NCBI RefSeq assembly: GCF_005518285.1
Contig: NZ_SJDU01000020.1
Coordinates: 1 to 13,342, forward strand
Direction: 5' to 3'
DNA: 13,342 bases
Source of the DNA: Brachyspira catarrhinii
GTDB taxonomy: Bacteria > Spirochaetota > Brachyspiria > Brachyspirales > Brachyspiraceae
Shown: one piece after another, positions 7,357 through 13,342 of the stretch
Layout: every line of letters begins with the position of its first letter
Position numbering within the stretch: position 1 is the first letter of the stretch
Notes under the pieces: model-generated
What the model saw: the letters and a program-made list of their open reading frames with translations, nothing else
What the model was told of the DNA's origin: nothing
Database searches by the model: none
Program-made: the position numbers and the translations under genes

Positions 7357-8733
7357 ATGAATAATAAAACTAATAGCAAATTTAATTTGATACAAGTAAA
7401 TACGGTATTGGAGCATGAATCTATAAAGCCGTATTATAAAATTCTTTCCCGTCCGATAATCGCCGATATAATTCGCGATACTTTGGAAAAATTAAGGCAT
7501 GATTTAAATAATAAAGACAATTCAAAATCGCCTCTTTCTAAAGAAGAAATAATAAAATTATGTGAAAAAAATATAAAATCTAAATCAAACTCGCCAATTA
7601 AAAGAGTAATAAACGCGACAGGCACTATAATGCATACGAATTTGGGACGCTCTCCAATAGATTCGGAAATATGGGACGAAGTTAAAGATTTAAATATTCA
7701 TAGCAATAACCTTGAATATAACCTTAATAAAGAGGGGAGAGGATTAAGAGGAGAATTTTTATATTCTCTTTTGGCAAAATTAACGGGAGCGGAAGATTCT
7801 TTAGTCGTTAATAATAACGCGGCGGCGGTATTTTTAATATTAAAGACATTTGCAGCGGGAAAAGAGGTTATAGTTTCGAGAGGCGAACAGGTTCAAATTG
7901 GCGGAGGTTTTAGAATTCCAGATATATTGCGAGAGGCTGGAGCAAATTTAGTCGAAATAGGCACTACGAATATAGCGACTATTAAAGATTACGAAGAAGC
8001 GATTACTGAAAATACCGCTATGATACTAAAAGTTCATTCCTCAAATTTTAGAATAAGAGGATTCGTAAAATATCCGTCATTAAAAAACATAAGAGACGCT
8101 ATTCCAAAAAATATTCCTATAGTTTATGACGAAGGAGCGGGAATATTTGACGAGAGTTTGTCGGAAGAAGAGCATATAAAATCGGCGTTAAAAAGCGGAG
8201 TGGATTTGGTATGTTTTTCGGGCGATAAGATGTTTTCGAGCGTTCAAGCTGGTGTAATAGTCGGCAAAAAAGAATATATTTCAAAAATCTATAAACATCC
8301 TTTAATGAGGGCTTTCAGATGCGGTAAAACGGTTTTGTCAATATTGGAAAAATACGCTATAAAGAGATTAAATTCTACGGAACAGTTTAAAGGATACTGC
8401 GAGAGGCTTCTTTCAATAAAACCCGAAATAGTTAAAGAAAAAGCTTTAAAAATTATAGAAAATTTAGAAAATATAAAAGGTTTTAAAGTTATCGAAGAAA
8501 CTATTGAAACGGGCGGCGGAGCTATGGCTGATATATTTTTTCCGTCTTACGCAATAAGTTTTAAACCTAAAGATATAAAACAAGCCGTTAAATTCTTGCA
8601 TAATTTAGAAATTCCAATTATTCCTAAAGTAAAGAAAGATTCCATACTTCTATATGTTATAACTATAGACGATAACGATATAGATTATATTAAAGAGTCA
8701 TTGAATAAAGTAGTCCAGAGTAATTTATTATAA
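7357..8733 (+). CDS. selA: L-seryl-tRNA(Sec) selenium transferase
   Basis: A PLP-dependent cytoplasmic enzyme that converts Ser-tRNA-Sec to Sec-tRNA-Sec with selenophosphate. I start it at ATG 7357, giving 458 residues (E. coli SelA has 463), because AAGAGAGAG lies just upstream and the family N-terminus begins here; the in-frame TTG at 7300 would add 19 unlikely residues. Signatures: NATGTIMHTNLGRSP (residues 86-100), VSRGEQVQIGGGFRIPDIL, HSSNFRIRGF, and SGDK with the PLP lysine at Lys291. The active-site arginine positions known from Aquifex SelA appear kept as Arg98, Arg318 and Arg321. Departures from the usual pattern are SSVQ where most SelA have GGPQ after the lysine, DEGAG for DLGSG, and RCGK for the usual RxDK. 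selB follows after 51 bases, probably in the same transcript. Confidence 0.92.
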   Translation: MNNKTNSKFNLIQVNTVLEHESIKPYYKILSRPIIADIIRDTLEKLRHDLNNKDNSKSPLSKEEIIKLCEKNIKSKSNSPIKRVINATGTIMHTNLGRSPIDSEIWDEVKDLNIHSNNLEYNLNKEGRGLRGEFLYSLLAKLTGAEDSLVVNNNAAAVFLILKTFAAGKEVIVSRGEQVQIGGGFRIPDILREAGANLVEIGTTNIATIKDYEEAITENTAMILKVHSSNFRIRGFVKYPSLKNIRDAIPKNIPIVYDEGAGIFDESLSEEEHIKSALKSGVDLVCFSGDKMFSSVQAGVIVGKKEYISKIYKHPLMRAFRCGKTVLSILEKYAIKRLNSTEQFKGYCERLLSIKPEIVKEKALKIIENLENIKGFKVIEETIETGGGAMADIFFPSYAISFKPKDIKQAVKFLHNLEIPIIPKVKKDSILLYVITIDDNDIDYIKESLNKVVQSNLL

Positions 8734-8784
8734 TCTTTATAATAATAAAAAAGAAATTTTAAAATAAAAGGAGAATATTTTAAA

Positions 8785-10602
8785 GTGAACAGAATTATAG
8801 GAACTGCGGGGCATGTCGACCATGGCAAATCGGAATTAATAAAAGCGTTAACGGGCATTGCAATGATGAGGCTTCCAGAAGAGAAAAAAAGAGAGATGAC
8901 TATAGATTTGGGATTTGGATTTTTTAAACCTAAAAACGATATTACTATAGGCGTTATAGATGTCCCTGGACATGAAAGATTTATAAGAAATATGGTTGCG
9001 GGAATGTGGAGTTTGGATTTGGTTATGCTTGTAGTTTGCGCAAACGAAGGTTGGATGAATATGACAGAGGAACATTCAAAAGTGGCTTTGTCTTTGGGAA
9101 TAAGAAATATAATATGCGTAATCAATAAAATAGATTTGGTAGACGAAAACAAATTAAGAGAAAGCGAAAAAAATATAAAAGAAAATTTATTTAGAGTTTT
9201 CAAAAGAGATATTGAAATTATAAAAGTGTCCGCCGTGCGAGGAGACAATATAGATTTTTTGAAAGATAGAATAACCGATATCTTGATTAAAGATAAATTT
9301 GAAGACGATATAAAAACGCATATTTATGTAGATAGAGTATTTTCTATAAAAGGAGCGGGACTTACGATAACGGGAAGCGTTAAAGGAGGAAGCGTAAAAA
9401 AAGACGATTCTTTAATACATTATCCGAGCAAAAGAGAAGTTTATATAAGAAATATACAATCTTATCATGAAGACAGAGAAATAGTTCATGCCACATCTCG
9501 TATAGCCGTTAATTTGAAAAATATAAAAAAAGAAGAAATTAGAAGAGGACATTTATTATGCGACAAAAACGAAACGGTATTTTTAACCAACGAAATAATA
9601 TTGGAATTGGTAGGTGACAGCGATATAGAATATTTAAGGAAAATAAAGAATGCAGAATTTGCAATAGGCACGGAATGTTTAGTCGCTCAAATTATTCCGT
9701 TATATAAAAAGCCTGTCTATGACGAGTCCGATAAAAAGATAAAAAACGATGTCGATGCGAGAGAAATAGACTGCAGATTTATAAGATTAAAATTTGACAA
9801 GCCTTTGTCCGTTTTTTGGAAGGAAAGAGGAATATTAATCAGTCATGGCGGAAGCGCTATAATAGGAACGGGAAATGTATTTTGGGGAGAGAAAACTACT
9901 CCGTCCGTTAGAAAAAATATAATGGATAACGCGGGAGAATTTTTGGGAAATATTAAAAGAAGCTCTTATACCGATTTGGTTATGTCGGTTAATGGTTATT
10001 CTTTTGCCAGCGGAAATTTGCCAGATTATGCGGTAAAAATTTCAAATTATTTTGTTAAAAAAGATTATTTAAGCTCTATTTTGGAGAAAACTAAAAAGTT
10101 AATAGATTCTAAAAAAGACGGCGTTTCTTTTGAAGATATAAGAAATAGCCTTAATATAGATAACGCGTTTACAAAAGTTTTTATAGATTATTTGATTCAA
10201 ATTAAAACGATAATGCCTTTTAATAATATTTATAAAAAATATAATCAAAATATCGAGCTTAATAATTCTCAAAAAAATTTGCTTGAAAAATTGAAAAAAG
10301 AAGGTTTAAATGGACTTGAAGAAAGAACGATAAAATCTTTTCCAAACGGAATCAAAGATATTAAAGTTTTATCGGCATTGAAACTCGCTGTTTATCTTGA
10401 AGAAGGAATATATTATCATATTGATGTTTATAATAGAGTAAAAAAATTGATACTGAAAGATGCAAAATCGAAAGATATTATAACCATAGCTTTCGTAAAA
10501 GAAAAAACGGGACTTTCAAGAAAATATGTCATTCCATTATTAAATGTTTTGGAAAGAGAAAAATTATTAAAAAGACAAGGAAACGATAGAATAGTCATAT
10601 AA
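8785..10602 (+). CDS. selB: Selenocysteine-specific elongation factor SelB
   Basis: A GTPase that carries Sec-tRNA-Sec to the ribosome and binds SECIS hairpins in selenoprotein mRNAs. It has 605 residues, normal for the family. I use the GTG start at 8785, with AAGGAG at 8768-8773. GTPase motifs: G1 GHVDHGKS (residues 9-16), G2 Thr39 in REMTIDLG, G3 DVPGH (59-63), G4 NKID (114-117). EF-Tu-like beta-barrel domains follow (GAGLTITGSVKGG and later segments), then a C-terminal region of about 200 residues rich in Lys and Ile that should hold the winged-helix repeats for mRNA binding; it ends in a recognisable winged-helix stretch, VKEKTGLSRKYVIPLLNVLEREKLLKR in part. Oddities: Glu37 replaces the Gly of the usual RGMT or RGIT switch I motif, and Ser-Glu follows the P-loop lysine where Thr-Thr or Thr-Ser is common. 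Confidence 0.94.
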   Translation: MNRIIGTAGHVDHGKSELIKALTGIAMMRLPEEKKREMTIDLGFGFFKPKNDITIGVIDVPGHERFIRNMVAGMWSLDLVMLVVCANEGWMNMTEEHSKVALSLGIRNIICVINKIDLVDENKLRESEKNIKENLFRVFKRDIEIIKVSAVRGDNIDFLKDRITDILIKDKFEDDIKTHIYVDRVFSIKGAGLTITGSVKGGSVKKDDSLIHYPSKREVYIRNIQSYHEDREIVHATSRIAVNLKNIKKEEIRRGHLLCDKNETVFLTNEIILELVGDSDIEYLRKIKNAEFAIGTECLVAQIIPLYKKPVYDESDKKIKNDVDAREIDCRFIRLKFDKPLSVFWKERGILISHGGSAIIGTGNVFWGEKTTPSVRKNIMDNAGEFLGNIKRSSYTDLVMSVNGYSFASGNLPDYAVKISNYFVKKDYLSSILEKTKKLIDSKKDGVSFEDIRNSLNIDNAFTKVFIDYLIQIKTIMPFNNIYKKYNQNIELNNSQKNLLEKLKKEGLNGLEERTIKSFPNGIKDIKVLSALKLAVYLEEGIYYHIDVYNRVKKLILKDAKSKDIITIAFVKEKTGLSRKYVIPLLNVLEREKLLKRQGNDRIVI

Positions 10603-10630
10603 ATGTATATTTATATAGTTGTTTTTATAT
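10597..10630 (+). terminator. Weak candidate terminator after selB
   Basis: ATATAAAT (10597-10604) and ATTTATAT (10609-10616) form a perfect eight-pair stem with a GTAT loop, followed by AGTTGTTTTTATATTG. The stem has no G-C pair and overlaps the end of the selB stop codon, so its strength is doubtful. It is the only candidate at this end of the locus. Confidence 0.25.
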
Positions 10631-10645
10631 TGTTTTAAAATATAC

Positions 10646-10673
10646 TTGAAAAATATAAAATTTAATGTATATT
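10646..10673 (+). promoter_or_regulatory. Predicted promoter for the exported protein and hisS
   Basis: TTGAAA at 10646-10651 and TATATT at 10668-10673 are separated by 16 bases. The predicted start near 10680 gives a leader of about 70 bases before the ATG at 10753. The surrounding DNA is very AT-rich, so the -10 match alone carries little weight; the -35 match and spacing are what support it. Confidence 0.5.
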
Positions 10674-10752
10674 AATTATAATTTTTTAATTGTATTCGTA
10701 GATTAAATTCCGAAAATGATTAAATGAAAATATAAAAATTAGGATAGAAATA

Positions 10753-11988
10753 ATGAAAAAAGTTTTTGCTATCATATTAATTTCAGCTTTAGTTTTTTTA
10801 TCTTTACCTTTGGCATCTCAATATAGGTATACTTTTCCCGAATATATGGAGAATCTTCAAAAGAATGTGCCTATGAAAGCGATTGAATGGTTTGATGAAA
10901 ACGCATACGCTCCAACTTATGGAGTGAGCGAGCTTATTTTCGCGTTTTATAGAGGAGTAAGCAGATATAATTCTTATGTAAAGTATAAAGGCTCGGTTGA
11001 TAATTTAGATAAAGCCGCTGGAGATTTTAGGCAGGCTTTGGATATTCCTTATGATGCGAGATATCTATATACGGATAGGTCTTTATTATATCTTGCGGGT
11101 ATTCTTACCATTTCTGAAGGAGACAAAGAATTAGCTTCCAGAATATTTAAATACTATGCGGATAATTGCGAGCAGTATGACCCAAATTATCCTACGGCAA
11201 TATACTGGTGCTTATATCATAAATATTTAAGCCCCGCAACTTATGCGCTTTATTATGATAGACTTGTAAAATTAGACAGAATGGGAGTATATGAAGGTCC
11301 TATAATATACGATTATTTTACGGGCGAGACTAAAAGTATTCCTGAGATGTTAAGAAAATTGGATAGACCTGCAAATATGACTCAAAACAGATACAGAAGA
11401 ATATCGGAAAATGCCGATGTATTTGAAACTATAAAAAGTTTAGTTCCTATAATCCCTGAAGACAGAAATATGTCTAAATTGGGAGCGACTTATCAATATC
11501 TTATTTTTGAAGAATATCCTCCTAAAGATAATACAAATTACGGCTCAAGAGTATCTGAAACTTCAAATTTAGATAGAGATAGCAGAAAATTAGAATATTC
11601 GGAAGATAGATATAGAAAAATAGACGATATAATGACAAATAATTCTATTGACAATAATTATACGAATGAAAATAATTATACGAATTATACATTAGAGACT
11701 AATAGATACGCGGAAAATACAAATTCCACATATACTCCTCCGTCTACTTCTGGGTTATATTCCTTAACCATATCTATAGATAAAGTTGCAAATAATAATG
11801 TGAGAATAGATATCGCGGGTAGAACTTTCAATACGAGAAATTCGACTAATTTTAATATTCAGTTGGCTCAAGGCGAATACGATGTTTTGGTATCGTTTTT
11901 GGGTAAACAATATACGAATAGAGTAAATGTGTCGAGCAGTTCTTATAATTTGCTTTCTATCGTTATTCAAGATGAAAATATAAGATAA
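10753..11988 (+). CDS. Exported protein of unknown function with Asn-rich linker and beta-rich C-terminal domain
   Basis: A 411-residue protein with a clear signal peptide: MKK, then a hydrophobic core to about residue 20, with a likely signal peptidase I site near LPLASQ. There is no lipobox cysteine, so it should be a soluble periplasmic or surface protein. Residues 25-285 look mostly alpha-helical with tetratricopeptide-like character (paired aromatic and Ala-rich helices such as LDKAAGDFRQALDI), but I cannot assign a repeat family. Residues 292-335 are a low-complexity Asn/Thr/Tyr/Ser linker containing a duplicated NNYTN. Residues 336-411 alternate hydrophobic and polar residues with an LAQGEYDVLVSFLGK stretch, resembling a PEGA-like beta domain. 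AGGA lies eight bases before the ATG. hisS follows after 36 bases with no terminator. Function unknown; a role at the cell envelope is inferred. Confidence 0.9.
   Translation: MKKVFAIILISALVFLSLPLASQYRYTFPEYMENLQKNVPMKAIEWFDENAYAPTYGVSELIFAFYRGVSRYNSYVKYKGSVDNLDKAAGDFRQALDIPYDARYLYTDRSLLYLAGILTISEGDKELASRIFKYYADNCEQYDPNYPTAIYWCLYHKYLSPATYALYYDRLVKLDRMGVYEGPIIYDYFTGETKSIPEMLRKLDRPANMTQNRYRRISENADVFETIKSLVPIIPEDRNMSKLGATYQYLIFEEYPPKDNTNYGSRVSETSNLDRDSRKLEYSEDRYRKIDDIMTNNSIDNNYTNENNYTNYTLETNRYAENTNSTYTPPSTSGLYSLTISIDKVANNNVRIDIAGRTFNTRNSTNFNIQLAQGEYDVLVSFLGKQYTNRVNVSSSSYNLLSIVIQDENIR
11653..11685 (+). repeat. In-frame tandem duplication in the Asn-rich linker
   Basis: The 15-base sequence AATAATTATACGAAT occurs at 11653-11667 and again at 11671-11685, a period of 18 bases, so the unit is six codons. 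It encodes NNYTN twice. Perfect identity over 15 bases suggests a recent duplication and a possible site of length change between strains. Confidence 0.8.
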
Positions 11989-12024
11989 TTTATTTTTATT
12001 TTGTTTTCATTAACGGGAAAATAA

Positions 12025-13272
12025 ATGCTTAATATAAAGAAACCTCGAGGAACTAACGATTTTTTTTACGAATCCGCTTCAAAATTGGAATTCATTGAAA
12101 AAAAAATAAAAGATATAGTCAAACTTTACGGCTACGGAAGAATAAGAACTCCGATATTCGAATCTACCGATTTATTTATCAGAGGAATAGGCGAAGATAC
12201 GGATATTGTCGGAAAGGAGATGTTTACATTCGAAGACAGAGGCGGACGCTCGCTCACTTTAAGACCCGAAGGCACGGCATCGGTAGTTAGAGCTTATATT
12301 GAAAATTCCATGCAAAACGAATTTTCAATAAATAAACTTTTTTATATAGGGACAATGTATAGAGCGGAAAGACCGCAAAAAGGAAGATACAGAGAATTTA
12401 ATCAATTTGGAATAGAATGCATCGGCGGTTCTTCACCTTTAATTGACGCCGAAATTATAGCTTTGAATATCAATATCTTAAAAGAATTCGGAATAGAAAA
12501 TATTAACCTTCTTATAAATACTGTCGGTTGTCCAAAATGCAAACCAATTTATAATAAGGCTTTAAGAGAAGCGATTGGAAGCAGAAAAGATGAACTTTGC
12601 GAAACTTGTCAGAAAAGATACGAAACGAATATTTTAAGAATATTGGATTGCAAAAATGAAAAATGCAAAGAAGTATTGAAAGATATTCCAAAATTTTACG
12701 ATTATGTTTGCGAAGAATGTAAAGAGCATTTCGATAGATTATGCGAAGAGCTTAATAAAATAAATCAAAAATTTACCGTAGAGCCAATGCTGGTTAGAGG
12801 ACTCGATTATTATACGAAAACGGCTTTTGAAGTTCAAACAAACGCATTAGGTTCTCAAAGCGCAATATTGGGCGGCGGAAGATACGATAATCTTGTGGGC
12901 TTATTTAATTCTGGGAAAGATATTCCCGCAGTTGGAAGCGCAATGGGACTCGAAAGACTTTTAATAGTTTTGGAAAATAATAAAAATATAACGGACGACA
13001 GGCTCGATGTATTTATAATAGCTTTTAAGGAAACCGAAAAAGAAATTTTGAAAGTTATGCAAGATTTAAGAGCTTCAGATATAAGTTGCGACTGCGATTT
13101 TGCAATAAAGTCGATAAAAAATCAATTCAAATCGGCAAATAAAAGAAATTCAAAATTCGCTTTAATATTGGGAGAGGACGAATTAAAAAGAAATTCATGC
13201 AAACTCAAAAATATGGATACGGGCGAAGAGAAAGAAATTCCGTTAAATAAAGTTTCTAAAAATATTAAATAA
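12025..13272 (+). CDS. hisS: Histidyl-tRNA synthetase
   Basis: A class II aminoacyl-tRNA synthetase that charges tRNA-His in the cytoplasm, acting as a homodimer. At 415 residues it is of normal length and complete. Motif 1 is around 35-46 (YGYGRIRTPIFE). LRPEGTA is at 79-85, motif 2 at 111-131 (MYRAERPQKGRYREFNQFG), the histidine-binding RGLDYYT at 258-264 and motif 3 at 304-313 (GSAMGLERLL). The insertion domain carries four cysteine pairs (169/172, 192/195, 209/214, 229/232) that may bind zinc, a pattern found in many bacterial HisRS. The C-terminal anticodon-binding domain follows from about 325. The ATG is preceded only by a weak ACGGGAAAA site. No T-box or other leader fits in the 36-base gap, so it is probably co-transcribed with the exported-protein gene upstream. 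Confidence 0.97.
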   Translation: MLNIKKPRGTNDFFYESASKLEFIEKKIKDIVKLYGYGRIRTPIFESTDLFIRGIGEDTDIVGKEMFTFEDRGGRSLTLRPEGTASVVRAYIENSMQNEFSINKLFYIGTMYRAERPQKGRYREFNQFGIECIGGSSPLIDAEIIALNINILKEFGIENINLLINTVGCPKCKPIYNKALREAIGSRKDELCETCQKRYETNILRILDCKNEKCKEVLKDIPKFYDYVCEECKEHFDRLCEELNKINQKFTVEPMLVRGLDYYTKTAFEVQTNALGSQSAILGGGRYDNLVGLFNSGKDIPAVGSAMGLERLLIVLENNKNITDDRLDVFIIAFKETEKEILKVMQDLRASDISCDCDFAIKSIKNQFKSANKRNSKFALILGEDELKRNSCKLKNMDTGEEKEIPLNKVSKNIK

Positions 13273-13294
13273 TCTAATCTTTTAATCATTCTTA

Positions 13295-13323
13295 TTGACA
13301 ATAATCAAATTTTCTAATATAAT
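13295..13323 (+). promoter_or_regulatory. Perfect consensus promoter pointing out of the right edge
   Basis: TTGACA (13295-13300) and TATAAT (13318-13323) are separated by exactly 17 bases; all twelve positions match the housekeeping consensus. Transcription would start near 13330. No gene begins before the window ends at 13342, so what it drives lies outside. There is no visible terminator between hisS and this promoter. Confidence 0.82.
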
Positions 13324-13342
13324 AATTTTATCAATTAATTAA

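Noticed and set aside
8685..9248. Long open frame (187 codons) on the minus strand opposite the start of selB
   Set aside because: It is antisense to the highly conserved GTPase motifs of SelB, has no promoter or ribosome-binding site, and its composition is what the complement of AT-rich coding DNA gives.
11989..12024. T-box or attenuator controlling hisS
   Set aside because: The gap is only 36 bases with no stem-loop, too short for any such leader.
1..13342. CRISPR array, insertion sequence, integrase or phage genes
   Set aside because: No set of regularly spaced repeats, no terminal inverted repeats with a transposase frame, and no phage-type protein is present. The window looks like stable chromosome.

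Overview
The window is AT-rich (coding DNA roughly 30% G+C, intergenic DNA far lower) and looks like the chromosome of a low-G+C spirochaete, most likely Brachyspira or a close relative. That assignment is an inference. It rests on base composition, the use of AGA for most arginines, the large chemoreceptor with an added cytoplasmic domain, and the presence of selenocysteine machinery; no marker gene in the window settles it. There are no insertion sequences, phage genes, CRISPR arrays or rRNA. The region reads as ordinary chromosomal core sequence with several well-formed sigma-70-type promoters (TTGACA-like and TATAAT-like boxes 16 or 17 bases apart).

Left part (1-2540): a divergent promoter region lies between the first codons of a gene running off the left edge on the minus strand and a plus-strand unit. 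That unit is an unrecognised 174-residue protein followed 36 bases later by cstA, a carbon-starvation-type membrane transporter, and it ends at a clear rho-independent terminator. Next comes comM/yifB, a Mg-chelatase-like AAA+ ATPase (2688-4211), which converges on a large methyl-accepting chemotaxis protein on the minus strand (4249-6993). The chemoreceptor carries about 180 extra residues after its signalling domain.

Central part (7148-10602): a selenocysteine locus in the order tRNA-Sec (selC), selA, selB. One promoter sits immediately upstream of the tRNA, and no convincing terminator separates the three genes. The tRNA is charged with serine by SerRS, SelA converts Ser-tRNA-Sec to Sec-tRNA-Sec using selenophosphate, and SelB carries it to UGA codons marked by SECIS hairpins. 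selD, which makes the selenophosphate, is not in the window, and no selenoprotein gene is visible. This locus holds the most unusual signals: a tRNA-Sec whose acceptor stem appears to have a bulged U, a SelA with a changed loop next to the PLP lysine, a SelB with a Glu in place of the usual switch I Gly, and two hairpins in the selA leader, one pairing with the ribosome-binding site.

Right part (10646-13342): an exported protein with an alpha-helical N-terminal region, an Asn/Thr/Tyr-rich linker and a small beta-rich C-terminal domain, followed 36 bases later by hisS (histidyl-tRNA synthetase). After hisS, a perfect consensus promoter fires rightward out of the window.
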